Part shown: in pieces, positions 32,047 to 40,242 of the stretch
How positions within the stretch are numbered: the stretch's first letter is position 1
Layout: each line of letters opens with the position of its first letter
Origin: Catenulispora pinistramenti
GTDB taxonomy: Bacteria > Actinomycetota > Actinomycetes > Streptomycetales > Catenulisporaceae
Assembly (NCBI RefSeq): GCF_018274385.1
Contig: NZ_JAAFYZ010000056.1
Location: forward strand, 1 to 51,346
Direction of reading: 5' to 3'
DNA: 51,346 nucleotides
Program-made: the position numbers and the translations under genes
Notes under the pieces: generated by a model
Told to the model about the DNA's origin: nothing
The model's input: only the letters and a program-made list of their open reading frames with translations
Databases searched by the model: none

Positions 32047-32061
32047 ACAGTTGGCAACTGT
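32047..32061. promoter_or_regulatory. Perfect 15-bp palindrome with overlapping promoter-like -35 box
   Basis: ACAGTTG-G-CAACTGT is symmetric. It overlaps TTGGCA (32051-32056), which lies 16 bp before a weak -10 TACTTC (32073-32078). This places a potential operator on the promoter of the 41-residue peptide gene. Confidence 0.55.
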
Positions 32062-32099
32062 TCGCAGTTCACTACTTCCCAAGGGAGGAGGTGAATTGA

Positions 32100-32225
32100 A
32101 TGCGAACCAGAGGGAGCGCCGGCGACGGCTGCCAGCCGCCTGCGCGGCGGCCGAAGGTCGAGGCGCTGCGATTGATGATCTCGCTTACCGCGCTGGTCAT
32201 CGAGCTGGTCAAGGCGATCGGCTAG
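32100..32225 (+). CDS. Plus-strand mini-moron: 41-residue peptide with hydrophobic helix
   Basis: ATG 32100 follows a very strong ribosome site GGAGGAGGTGA. The peptide has a basic N-terminus (MRTRGSAGDGCQPPARRPK) and a C-terminal hydrophobic helix (ALRLMISLTALVIELVKAIG). The unit has a palindromic operator, a plausible promoter and its own terminator hairpin 11 bp after the stop, so it looks like a complete autonomous gene. A membrane-active or toxin-like peptide is possible; no homologue is known to me. Confidence 0.65.
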   Translation: MRTRGSAGDGCQPPARRPKVEALRLMISLTALVIELVKAIG

Positions 32226-32236
32226 CAACACCCTAA

Positions 32237-32271
32237 GGGCCACGGGAGCGCCACTAACGCTCCCGTGGCCC
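32237..32271 (+). terminator. Strong stem-loop terminator
   Basis: GGGCCACGGGAGCG (32237-32250) pairs with CGCTCCCGTGGCCC (32258-32271), loop CCACTAA. It closes the plus-strand mini-gene and could also lower minus-strand readthrough from the capsid gene. Confidence 0.8.
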
Positions 32272-32414
32272 GGCTAAGAGGGCAGCGATCGGTTTCGATG
32301 CTGAAGATCAGCCTTCGATATCCGCTTTGGCACCTTCGACACTCACTTTACAACGGCAACGCGCCTTAGAATGTCACAATTAAACTGTCGCTGTGCAGGT
32401 CAGTGCGCCGCCTC

Positions 32415-33749
32415 TTAGAAGACCGGGGCGGTGAGTCCGGTGCCGTTGATGGTGGCGATGGACTGCGGGTAGCGGGCGGCCTGGAAGGACATGTAGTTGT
32501 ACAGCCGCACGAACACGCTCATGTTGTTGGCGTAGGTCTGTTGGAAGGCCTCGGCGCGAACGTCGCCCTCCCACAGCCACAGGTCGTCCATCTTGGCGAC
32601 GTAGACCTCGTCCTGGTTGGTGGCGGCGCCGAGGTTGGTCGGGATCAGCGCGTCGACGTACACGGGCAGGCCGAGCATCTGCCCGACGAGGCCCTGTGCG
32701 GCCTGCTGGTCCAGGTTGCCAGCGACGTTGAACGGTCCGCCGGCCGCCGGGACGATCAGGGGTCGGCTGTTGCCGTCGAGCTGTGCCTCGGCCCATGCCC
32801 ACCGGCGCGGGTGCATGACGATCGCGGTCGGCGGCAGGAATCGGGACGTGTGGATGCCCTGGATCGCGCCGGCGATCTTGGAGTAGAGCGCGGCGAGGGT
32901 CGGCGTGCCCGAGGTGTAGGTGACGGCCTGTGTGCCGGCCAGGGTGAGCAGTCCGGTGACGGTACCGGCGGTACCGGGACCGAGCAGCACCTGTGTGTTG
33001 AGCTTCTGCGCGTAGTCCTGCGCCAGGTCGGAGAGCACGACCTCGTCGATGTTGAGCGGGGACTGTTCGATGAGCTGAAGCGACACGGTCTGTCCGCCGG
33101 CGATGGTGACGACCGGGGACGAGACGCTGGTGGTGGTCAAGTCGGTCTGCTGGACGCCGGTGTTCTGGTTGGTCTGCGGGGCGACGGCGGTTCCGGTGTT
33201 GACCTTCGGGATGTTGATGCTGTCGGTGCCGGGCGGGACGTCCCCGTGGCGGCACAGGTTCGCCGAGATCCGACCAGGGCGGACGAACGCGACGAACTCG
33301 TCTTCCAGCCACAGCGGGGGGACGAACTCGCCGCCGGCGCCGTTGGTGGTGTTGATGGCGCGCTGTTCGGTGTCGGCGCGCTGCCGGTTGTTGCGTTCCA
33401 GCCGCTCGAACGCGTCGCGGTCGCCCTTTTCGCGGGCGAGGTACAGGTCGCGGAAGTAGGAGCGCTGTCCGCCGCGGCGGTAGGTCTCCGGTTCGCGGGT
33501 GACCTGGACCGTCGCGCCGAGCTGGAGCCGGCGGGCAGTTTCGGCGGCGGCCTCGTCGCGGGTGACCTGCTCGTGCAGCTCGGAGATTCGGGCGTCGAGC
33601 TTGAGAATGTCGCTGGTGAGGTCGGTGAACCGCTGCGACTCGGTGTCGTTGAGATCGCGGTTTTCGGTGGTGGGGGCCACCAGGACGGCGTCCAGCTCAG
33701 TCTTGAGCTCGGCACGCCGCTCCAGCAGCCTGTTGATGAGGTCGCGCAT
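32415..33749 (-). CDS. HK97-type major capsid protein
   Basis: A 444-residue protein. Residues 1-75 form the coiled-coil delta (scaffold) domain (RDLINRLLERRAELKTEL, LTSDILKLDARISELHEQVT), later removed by the protease. The mature HK97 fold follows: GAGGEFVPPLWLEDEFVAFV, FLPPTAIVMHPRRWAWAEAQ, LGLPVYVDALIPTNLG, VYVAKMDDLWLWEGDVRAEA and SVFVRLYNYMSFQAARYPQS. It assembles the icosahedral head. The protease is encoded upstream, with the XF1762-type gene between the two. Confidence 0.95.
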   Translation of the reverse strand: MRDLINRLLERRAELKTELDAVLVAPTTENRDLNDTESQRFTDLTSDILKLDARISELHEQVTRDEAAAETARRLQLGATVQVTREPETYRRGGQRSYFRDLYLAREKGDRDAFERLERNNRQRADTEQRAINTTNGAGGEFVPPLWLEDEFVAFVRPGRISANLCRHGDVPPGTDSINIPKVNTGTAVAPQTNQNTGVQQTDLTTTSVSSPVVTIAGGQTVSLQLIEQSPLNIDEVVLSDLAQDYAQKLNTQVLLGPGTAGTVTGLLTLAGTQAVTYTSGTPTLAALYSKIAGAIQGIHTSRFLPPTAIVMHPRRWAWAEAQLDGNSRPLIVPAAGGPFNVAGNLDQQAAQGLVGQMLGLPVYVDALIPTNLGAATNQDEVYVAKMDDLWLWEGDVRAEAFQQTYANNMSVFVRLYNYMSFQAARYPQSIATINGTGLTAPVF

Positions 33750-33889
33750 GGCGCGTCTCCTTCACAGGTTGTGGTGTGCGGGGCGTGCCTGCGCGCGTTC
33801 TCGGGTGGTGGCCCAGGTGCCGACCGGTGATCGGGCGGCGGCGTGGGCTCCGGCGCGGTGCCGGGCAGGCGGAACGGCCTGACCAGGGG

Positions 33890-34363
33890 TCAGGCGGGGT
33901 TGACGATCAGTTCCCACAGCACACGGGCGGTGTGCTCGGTGCCGCGGTGGGTGCGCGGTCGGCTTGGCGTGTGCCAGCCGGATCGGGCGGGCCGGTCGGC
34001 GATTCGTTGCCAGCCGGCGCCGCGTAGACTCGCGCCGGTTTCGTCAGCGCGGGTGTAGGTCAGGATGCGGTGATAGCCGGCGGCGCGTGCGACGCGGGCG
34101 GTAGCGCCGTACAGGGCTGAGCAGGCGTTCGCGGTGCCGTCGGTCGCGAGGCGGGTGACTTCGAGGGTGAGCCCGTCGTCGAAGACGCGGGCGACCGGCC
34201 GGCCGATGATGGCGACGCCGGCGAGGTCGCCGGCGGCCAGGACGCCGAGTGAGAACTTGTGCCCGCGCGGCGCGGTGTGGTGGCGGTGGTGGGCGTCGAC
34301 GAACGCGCAGGCGTCGGCGAAGCTCACGGGTCGGATGCGAAGGCGCGGTCGGGTCTCGGTCAC
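33890..34363 (-). CDS. XF1762-family GNAT-like phage protein
   Basis: A 157-residue protein starting at GTG 34363, which overlaps the protease stop (GTGA). Motifs are RIRPVSFADACAFVDAHHRH, HHTAPRGHKFSLGVLAAGDL, GVAIIGRPVARVFDD and LEVTRLATDGTANACSALYG, characteristic of the XF1762 group with a degenerate acetyltransferase fold. Such genes recur in phages and mobile elements; biochemical function is unknown. It is inserted between protease and capsid genes. Confidence 0.85.
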   Translation of the reverse strand: MTETRPRLRIRPVSFADACAFVDAHHRHHTAPRGHKFSLGVLAAGDLAGVAIIGRPVARVFDDGLTLEVTRLATDGTANACSALYGATARVARAAGYHRILTYTRADETGASLRGAGWQRIADRPARSGWHTPSRPRTHRGTEHTARVLWELIVNPA

Positions 34364-35079
34364 GGCGGCCGGCTCAGATCCAGCGCGCGGGCGGTCGCCT
34401 GACGCCAGTTCAGTCCGGTCGACGGCGTCGCGGTCGGCGCCGCGGTGAACTCGGCGGCAAGCCGGTCGAAAACCTCGCGCCGCTCGTCGACGGACAGCCG
34501 ATGAAGGTGCGCGGCGAGGTCGTCGGCGCGCAGACTTGCACCGGCGGTGGCCGGGTTGGCACCGTAGTTGACCACGGACACGTCGCCCTTGTTGAGGTTG
34601 ACCTCGGTGATGTCGCGCTGCGTGTAGTCCGGGGACCACTCCTGACGCACCACCCGGAACGCGAAGCTCATCTCGTCGACGTCACCGCGGTCCATCGCCG
34701 AACGCAGCGTGGCCACGGCCGGCGAGGCGGGATCGAGGTCGGCTTCGACGAGCAGGCCGGTGCTGTCCTCGGACAGGCGCATGGTGCCGGACTTGGTCCG
34801 CGCGAGGGTGATGCCCTCGTGATTCACCTTGAACGGCACGTCGGCCTCGGCGGTGGTTTTCGCGAACGCACCGGAGCGCACGACCTCGGTGTAGTCGCCG
34901 AGCCAGTCGGACATCTCATACGGCGAGTCGGTGACACAGGCATAGCCGGTAAAGCGCAACACCGAGGCGCCAGTTCCGTCCGGTGTGTCGCGCAGCTCGA
35001 CGCTGCGGAACGGCATCGAGCGCATCGCCTGTTCGCCGAGCGGGTAGAGCTCGGCGCGCCGGTCGAGGGTCAGGGTCAT
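34360..35079 (-). CDS. HK97-family prohead protease
   Basis: A 239-residue serine protease. VLRFTGYACVTDSPYEMSDW and DYTEVVRSGAFAKTTAEADV open the domain; the catalytic His lies in VPFKVNHEGITLARTKSGTM and the Ser in VDEMSFAFRVVRQEW. It cleaves the capsid delta domain during maturation. The C-terminal region is Thr/Ala rich. The start overlaps the portal stop by four bases. Confidence 0.93.
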   Translation of the reverse strand: MTLTLDRRAELYPLGEQAMRSMPFRSVELRDTPDGTGASVLRFTGYACVTDSPYEMSDWLGDYTEVVRSGAFAKTTAEADVPFKVNHEGITLARTKSGTMRLSEDSTGLLVEADLDPASPAVATLRSAMDRGDVDEMSFAFRVVRQEWSPDYTQRDITEVNLNKGDVSVVNYGANPATAGASLRADDLAAHLHRLSVDERREVFDRLAAEFTAAPTATPSTGLNWRQATARALDLSRPP

Positions 35080-36368
35080 GATTCGCTGTTCCCTTCCGGC
35101 GGGCCGTTGCTGGATTGCTCGTCTGATTCCGCGGCCGGTCCGTCTGGAGCGTTCTCGGTCGCGCTGGATCCGGCGGTGGCGGAGTTGAGCGGCATGCCGA
35201 TGTCGTCGCCGCCCTCGATGGGCGGGTAGTCCTCAAGGGCGCGGATTTCGTTGGTGGTGAAGATGCTCGCGGTGCGGGCTTGGGTGTAGACGCCGAAGCG
35301 GCTGACGGTGTCGGTGCGCAGCAGGCCGGCCAGGTTGAATCGGGCGACCTGCGGTCGGGGAAGCAGCGGGGTGAAGGCGTCTTCGAGCCGGCCGAGCCAG
35401 GCTTCGAGGGTGTATTTCAGGAATCCAAGGGTCTGCTGTTCGATGCCGGTCCCCCATGAGGTTGTCCGGTCGACCTGGCCGAGCATGTGCGGCGGGACGC
35501 CGAACAGCATGGCGATGTCGAGGTTCTGTGCGGCGCGGGTGCCGAGGAACTGTGCATCCTCGGGCGTGACGCTGATCGGGGCGAACTTCGCCCCGCCGGT
35601 GAGTACCCCGACCGCGTGCGCGGTCCGAAGACCGGTATGGATCGCGGAGAACCGCTCTTTCAACTGCCGGGCACGGTCGTTGTCCAGGTCGCCGGGGACC
35701 TCGATGATCCCGGACAGGTGCGCGCCGGCGCCGAAGAACTTCGCGCCGAACTCTTCGGCGGCCAGGCCCAGGCCGATCGCCTGCCGGGCGTAGGTGATGA
35801 CGGACAAGCCGACCGGTTGACCGGGGAAGGACATGCCGACCAGGTGGACCATGTCGTAGGGGTCGATCTCGACCTTGTTGACCTTGAAAATCTTCTGTCC
35901 GGCACTGTCGAGGGACACCTCGACACGGTCGGGATGCAGCACCGTAAGGCGGTTCGGGTATCCGCGGCCGTCGCGGGACAAGACCAGGGCGAAGGCGTTG
36001 CCGCGCAGTAGCAGCGACACCATGATCTGTCCGAACCCGACGCGCCGGGAGATCAGGCGCGGGTTCAACGCCCCGCCGAAGGGGTCTGCGATGATGATCG
36101 GCGCCGGGTCGAGTTGCTCGCGGACCTTCCCACGCATCCGCACCGCATCGAAGGGCAAACCGCACACGGCCTCGGAGATGATCCGGACGCACGCGGTCAC
36201 CGCGAGCAGCGACAGCGCGGTTTCCTCGGTGACCGGAACGCCGGATGAGGTGAAAGCGGCGAGGGTGCCGTTGGACGGGATAGCCCACGGGTCGCCCGAG
36301 CCGGATCCGGACGGGGCGAAGAACCGCCGCTCGCGGATCCCGTTGGAGGCACGGCGCAGGATCGTCAC
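35076..36368 (-). CDS. HK97-family portal protein
   Basis: A 430-residue portal protein; 12 copies form the DNA channel of the head. Family motifs are VTEETALSLLAVTACVRIIS, VSLLLRGNAFALVLSRDGRG, PDRVEVSLDSAG, FFGAGAHLSGIIEVPGDLDN, GTRAAQNLDIAMLFGVPPHM and GIEQQTLGFLKYTLEAWLGR. GTG 36368 overlaps the upstream stop. The C-terminal 50 residues are Ser/Glu/Pro rich. Confidence 0.95.
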   Translation of the reverse strand: MTILRRASNGIRERRFFAPSGSGSGDPWAIPSNGTLAAFTSSGVPVTEETALSLLAVTACVRIISEAVCGLPFDAVRMRGKVREQLDPAPIIIADPFGGALNPRLISRRVGFGQIMVSLLLRGNAFALVLSRDGRGYPNRLTVLHPDRVEVSLDSAGQKIFKVNKVEIDPYDMVHLVGMSFPGQPVGLSVITYARQAIGLGLAAEEFGAKFFGAGAHLSGIIEVPGDLDNDRARQLKERFSAIHTGLRTAHAVGVLTGGAKFAPISVTPEDAQFLGTRAAQNLDIAMLFGVPPHMLGQVDRTTSWGTGIEQQTLGFLKYTLEAWLGRLEDAFTPLLPRPQVARFNLAGLLRTDTVSRFGVYTQARTASIFTTNEIRALEDYPPIEGGDDIGMPLNSATAGSSATENAPDGPAAESDEQSSNGPPEGNSES

Positions 36369-36583
36369 GACTCGCCCCGCTCCGTATCGGCGGTACGGCG
36401 GCGCTGTCCACAGACTGTGGATACTGCGCGGCGTGCCGCCTCTGCGGAATCGACGCCGTCGAGGGCCTGGCCGATCAGCAGAAGCGCGACGCCGGCGACC
36501 GCCCACCCGAGCGGGGCGGCGATGAGGAACGCGGCGACGGTGAGGCAGGACAGGCCGAGGACCTCGGCAATGCTGGAAGCCAT
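36365..36583 (-). CDS. Small membrane protein between terminase and portal
   Basis: A 72-residue protein with two hydrophobic segments (LGLSCLTVAAFLIAAPLGWA and VAGVALLLIGQAL) and a basic C-terminus. It overlaps the portal start (GTGA) and follows the large terminase. Small membrane proteins at this place occur in other actinophages; function unknown. Confidence 0.75.
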   Translation of the reverse strand: MASSIAEVLGLSCLTVAAFLIAAPLGWAVAGVALLLIGQALDGVDSAEAARRAVSTVCGQRRRTADTERGES

Positions 36584-36627
36584 GAGTGATCCCCCATTGC
36601 CGGTCGTGAATCAGGATCCTGTGTCGT

Positions 36628-38211
36628 TTACAGCTCGTCCCATGCGAAGAACCCGACGTCGGGTGCCCGTTCCGGTTCGCGAACGGCTCGGTCCAGCGCC
36701 ATGACCGCGGCTACGGCGAGGTCGATCTTGCGCGGGCTGTTGCGGGCGTCCTTGGACAGTCGGGAGCCTCGGGCGTCGACGCGCAGAACGCAGTTGGCCA
36801 GGTGTCGGGCGAGGCGCGGGTCGCCGGCGTGTGCGATCGAGCCGTTCATGACGGCCTCGTAGAACCGTTGGGTCGCCGGGGTCATGCGGGCGGCGGATTG
36901 TGGGAACTCGACGACCGGCAGGCCCTCGGCTTCGAGGACTTGGTAGGTGCGCGCCCACCGGTAGGGGTCGCACACGATCTCGCGGACCTGGAAGCGGCGA
37001 CAGGCGGCACGGATGGCGTCCTCGACGTCGAGGACGGGCACGGTCCAGTCGTTTCCGGCCTCGGTCGGTCGTTCCCAGCAGGCCACGACCTCGACGACCG
37101 GTGTCGGCTCGACCGGGGTCGGGCAGGTGACGGCGACCAGGGCCGTGCTGTCGTTGTTGAACGAGCCGTCGAAGCCGAGGCAGACCTCGATGCCGTCGCC
37201 GATCGGCCCGTCTTCGGTCCGGCATGCGTCCCACGCGCCGGCCGGCAGCCACGCTTGGGCGGTGTTGACCCACTGGTTGAGACGCTTGGTGCGGAACTCG
37301 GCCTCGGGGGTCCGTCGGACGGCGGCGGCGAGGTCTTCGGGGTCGAGCAGGTCGCCGAGCGCGGGGTTGGCGTCGGCCCAGACGTCTGGGTCGCGGTGGT
37401 CGGCGTCGTCCGGTGCGCCCCACCAGGCCAGGAAGAACGACGGGTCGTCAACCTCGCCGGTCGCGATGCGCTGCCCGTACTGGAACAGCCGATAGCACAC
37501 CGAGTCGCGGCCCGAGGTGTCGGTCTTGACACCGGCGGTGGTGATCGCGAACAGCAGCGGGTCAATCCGTGCGCCAGCGGCCAACGCCATGACGTTGAAC
37601 AGCTCGTCGTTGGGCTGAACGTGCAACTCGTCGAAGACGACGCGGGTCGGGGACAGACCCTCTTTGGTGAAGGCTTCGGCGGACAGGCAGCGGTAGACGC
37701 TGCCGAGCTCGACGACCTCGATGGCGTCGCGGTAGACCTTGCACGCCGCGGACAGGTCGGGGTCGGCGTCGACCATGCGTTTCGCGTCGCCGAAGACGAT
37801 GCGGGCTTGCTCGCGGTCGCCGGCGCAGGAGTAGACCTCGGCGCCATGGCACTCGAACAGTCCCTCAAGAGCGATGCCGGCGGCGAGACCGGACTTGCCG
37901 TTCTTGCGCGGCTCGCCGACCAGCGCGACGCGGTGTCGGCGCCGGCCGTCGGAGCGGCGGGCGAAGACGTGGTCGAGCAACAGCCGTTGCCACGGTCGCA
38001 GCGCCAGGTGTGAGCCGGTGCGCCCGCTGAAAGTGTCGCGGGTGATGGTGCACAGGGTCTCGATGAACCGGGCGACGTGCGCACCATCGCCGCGGGCCTG
38101 GTCGGCCAGGTCGACCGGGGTGAGGATCCGCGGCGGCCAGCCGGGGACGTCAAGGGCTGTAGTCGGTCTGGCGGTGCCGGTCGGCGAGGAGTTCGGCGAG
38201 CTTCGAGGCAC
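36628..38211 (-). CDS. Terminase large subunit
   Basis: A 527-residue DNA-packaging motor. The ATPase domain has a Walker A-like GEPRKNGKSGLAA (about 99-111), Walker B VVFDELHVQP (about 192-201) and coupling motif LFAITTAGVKTDTSG. The nuclease domain contains the acidic clusters LGFDGSFNNDSTALV, VCDPYRWART and SPRKIDLAVAAVMALDRAV. It packages phage DNA into the prohead using ATP. The only in-frame ATG at 38211 overlaps the small terminase by 62 bases. The family is the HK97-like Terminase_1 group. Confidence 0.95.
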   Translation of the reverse strand: MPRSSPNSSPTGTARPTTALDVPGWPPRILTPVDLADQARGDGAHVARFIETLCTITRDTFSGRTGSHLALRPWQRLLLDHVFARRSDGRRRHRVALVGEPRKNGKSGLAAGIALEGLFECHGAEVYSCAGDREQARIVFGDAKRMVDADPDLSAACKVYRDAIEVVELGSVYRCLSAEAFTKEGLSPTRVVFDELHVQPNDELFNVMALAAGARIDPLLFAITTAGVKTDTSGRDSVCYRLFQYGQRIATGEVDDPSFFLAWWGAPDDADHRDPDVWADANPALGDLLDPEDLAAAVRRTPEAEFRTKRLNQWVNTAQAWLPAGAWDACRTEDGPIGDGIEVCLGFDGSFNNDSTALVAVTCPTPVEPTPVVEVVACWERPTEAGNDWTVPVLDVEDAIRAACRRFQVREIVCDPYRWARTYQVLEAEGLPVVEFPQSAARMTPATQRFYEAVMNGSIAHAGDPRLARHLANCVLRVDARGSRLSKDARNSPRKIDLAVAAVMALDRAVREPERAPDVGFFAWDEL

Positions 38212-38632
38212 GTCGCACCTCGCCCAAGCCGATCCTCGTGCGGTCCGCCGGCGTCAGGCCGAGCAGCGACAGGAGTTTGACGATCTCGGTCTCAAGGGTG
38301 GACAGCATCCCGACCAGCGGGTTCGGGTAGGCGTAGCCCTTGTCGGTCAGCAACACCTCGTCGGCGTCAGCGAGTTGGGCGATCCATGCCGCGCGGCGGT
38401 CGAGCTTCTCGCACAGCAGCACCACCGAAACCCGGTCGGTGTGCGCCAGCCATGAGCATTCCGCGGCGAGCAGCATCCACGCGGCGCGGCCCGCAGCGCC
38501 GAGGTGATCGGGCGCGTCCAGGGCGAGCGCGGGCAGCGCTGGCGAGTCGGCGGCGTCGGGTAGGGCGCGCTTGCCGGGGTTGCCGGTCCGGCGCTTGCGC
38601 TCGGTCGGTGTCGGCGGTCGTCCGGTGGTCAT
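38150..38632 (-). CDS. Terminase small subunit (P27 family)
   Basis: A 160-residue protein with the P27 opening TGRPPTPTERKRRTGNPGKR, then PDHLGAAGRAAWMLLAAECS, YAYPNPLVGMLSTLETEIVK and LLSLLGLTPADRTRIGLGEV. It recognises the packaging site and regulates the large subunit. It lies downstream of the HNH gene, the usual HNH-terS-terL order. Confidence 0.93.
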   Translation of the reverse strand: MTTGRPPTPTERKRRTGNPGKRALPDAADSPALPALALDAPDHLGAAGRAAWMLLAAECSWLAHTDRVSVVLLCEKLDRRAAWIAQLADADEVLLTDKGYAYPNPLVGMLSTLETEIVKLLSLLGLTPADRTRIGLGEVRRASKLAELLADRHRQTDYSP

Positions 38633-38739
38633 GATCGGCTCAGACCCCCCGGTCAGACTTTCGCGGCGATGTGTTTGGGGTTGGGGGCCGGGTCCTGCGC
38701 ATTCATACCGGCCGAGATATACCCGCCCCCGGTATACGG
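38633..38739. other. Gap between HNH and small terminase, candidate cos region
   Basis: This 107-bp gap contains G-rich and C-rich blocks and a hairpin TATACC-N7-GGTATA (38718-38736). Phages with an HNH next to the terminase mostly use cohesive ends and often have cos here. No overhang can be deduced. Confidence 0.4.
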
Positions 38740-39090
38740 CTAGGCCATGTCAACATGTGTGTGCTTCGCCGAGTTGCACACCCGACACAGCACTTGCAGG
38801 TTCGACCGCTCGTCGCTGCCGCCAGCCGCTCGCGGAATGATGTGGTCGACGGTGAGAACCTCGGCGCGGTGAGCCTTGCGCATCCAGCCCGGACACAGGT
38901 TTCCGTAGGCCGCGCGGTGCTCATCGAGGATCCGTGTGGCGAGTCGTCGCCAGCGGTGGCCGTAGCCGCGAGCCGAGGCCGAGCCGCGTAGCTCGTCACG
39001 GGCACGGTCGTAGCGGTACTGGCAGAGCGGGCAGCGTGAGGGACTCAGGTGGAGACGTCCACAGTCAATGCATGGCCGTTTACGAGGCAC
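38740..39090 (-). CDS. HNH endonuclease next to terminase
   Basis: A 116-residue protein with zinc pairs CIDCGRL and CPLCQYR, followed by GYGHRWRRLATRIL and the HNH core LTVDHIIPRAAGGSDERSNL with LCRVCNSAKH. HK97-type phages need such an HNH for terminase cleavage at cos. GTG 39090 is preferred; an upstream ATG at 39135 would enter the terminator hairpin. Confidence 0.9.
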   Translation of the reverse strand: MPRKRPCIDCGRLHLSPSRCPLCQYRYDRARDELRGSASARGYGHRWRRLATRILDEHRAAYGNLCPGWMRKAHRAEVLTVDHIIPRAAGGSDERSNLQVLCRVCNSAKHTHVDMA

Positions 39091-39118
39091 GGCGGCCTCA
39101 CAACAGCTCGAAACGACG

Positions 39119-39148
39119 AAGCCCCGAACGCGCATGGCGTCGGGGCTT
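39119..39148. terminator. Terminator after the restriction gene
   Basis: AAGCCCCGA (39119-39127) and TCGGGGCTT (39140-39148) form a 9-bp stem around a 12-nt loop, between the restriction gene end (39216) and the HNH start (39090). Confidence 0.7.
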
Positions 39149-39215
39149 GAATGCGGGCAGGGTAAACCGACCGATGATCAGAATGCCCTGTGGACAACCC
39201 CTACGTCAACGCGCC

Positions 39216-40085
39216 TCAGCTCTCATCGTCGGCGTCGTCACCGTTCCCGCCGTTGTTGACCTTGCCCTTGGTGTCGAACACCCGCGGTCCGGCAGTCTCG
39301 ATCACGGCGTCGGTCTTGTTGTCGACACGCCGTAGCCATGCCAGCGCACTGCTGTACTGCTGCTGTTCCTCGTAGAGGATCGTGTAGCCCGGCAGGGCGG
39401 TGAGCTGCCAGCCGGCGGGCAGGCTCGCCAGGATCCTCTTGAAGTGCTCCCGCGCGGGCGCCTTGCCCAGGTCGTTGACGATCGGCGTGAGGGCGATGCC
39501 GTTCTTCGCCTTGAGCGACTCGTGGTATCGAAGGTTGTAGGGCAGGACAGACTTAAGGGATTCCAGGTAGTCCTTGATCTTCGCATGCTGTTCCGGCACC
39601 TCAACCTCGTGGTCGAGGTCTATCGGGTACAGCGCGTCGAAGTGCCTGGCCTTGACCAGGGTTCGGTCTCGGTTCCTTCCGGGGTCCTTGTTGCCGAAGC
39701 CGTTGTTGTTCCAGGGAGAGGCGTCCTTGTAGTGCTTGATGAGCAGGTCTTCAGGCGCCATCGCCGACAGGTCCTCGATGACGTACAGGCATGTGAACGT
39801 CATCTGTTCGATGGAGATGCCGACACGCCCGGAGAGCTTGCGTCGGTGCTGGTGCAGGCGATCGGGTAGCGACTTGTCTGCCTTGCCGACGTAGATCAGC
39901 TTGCCGTTCAGGTACAGCTGGTAGACGCCGCCCTCAGGACGCAGTGCGTTGATCGCCGTCTCGGTCAGGGGCTCGGGTGCCAGCTTGGCTATCTCGGCAT
40001 GCAGCTGATCGCCGAGAGCCTGCGTAATGCTCAGTCGGAACTCGGCGCTATAGCTGGAGGGGTCGTTAAAGAGTCCAGTGGTCAC
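39216..40085 (-). CDS. Eco29kI-family type II restriction endonuclease (GIY-YIG nuclease)
   Basis: A 289-residue endonuclease. The GIY-YIG-like core has GGVYQLYLNGKLIYVGKADK (GVY...IYVGKA) with LPDRLHQHRRKL; the Eco29kI-type continuation is PWNNNGFGNKDPGRNRDRTL and FDALYPIDLDHE. Known members cut CCGCGG; that specificity is inferred by family. It diverges from a 5-methylcytosine methyltransferase and a Vsr gene, completing a restriction-modification system. The C-terminal tail is Asp/Gly rich. In the prophage it would block infection by other phages. Confidence 0.88.
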   Translation of the reverse strand: MTTGLFNDPSSYSAEFRLSITQALGDQLHAEIAKLAPEPLTETAINALRPEGGVYQLYLNGKLIYVGKADKSLPDRLHQHRRKLSGRVGISIEQMTFTCLYVIEDLSAMAPEDLLIKHYKDASPWNNNGFGNKDPGRNRDRTLVKARHFDALYPIDLDHEVEVPEQHAKIKDYLESLKSVLPYNLRYHESLKAKNGIALTPIVNDLGKAPAREHFKRILASLPAGWQLTALPGYTILYEEQQQYSSALAWLRRVDNKTDAVIETAGPRVFDTKGKVNNGGNGDDADDES

Positions 40086-40242
40086 CCGTTCAGTCCATCC
40101 TCTCGGCTGGCGGTCACCTTATCGGAGGCTGTCAGACCCAGCACCCAGGATTGGCGTTCGTGGAACGCTGGATGCACCGACATGTTGTCTCGGTTTGGTC
40201 AAAATGGCACCTTGATCACCAACTCCGCGGTATGCTTTCGCC
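40086..40242. promoter_or_regulatory. Divergent promoter region of the restriction-modification genes, with a CCGCGG site
   Basis: The 157-bp gap holds CCGCGG at 40225-40230 directly followed by a -10-like TATGCT (40231-40236), only 6 bp before the methyltransferase ATG. No separate controller-protein gene is seen. The palindrome is the expected target of the Eco29kI-type enzymes. Confidence 0.5.

Larger units (their letters stand above)
31968..32414. other. Region between capsid and head genes with a plus-strand mini-gene
   Basis: This 447-bp gap in the late operon carries a palindrome (32047), a 41-codon plus-strand gene (32100), a strong terminator (32237) and about 140 bp downstream of the major capsid gene where nothing further is recognised. 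Confidence 0.7.

Noticed and set aside
31121..32099. Plus-strand Val/Ala-rich and Cys/Arg-rich frames opposite the polybasic gene
   Set aside because: CAC (His) on the minus strand gives GTG (Val) on the plus strand. The minus-strand gene is better placed in the operon and coupled to its neighbour.
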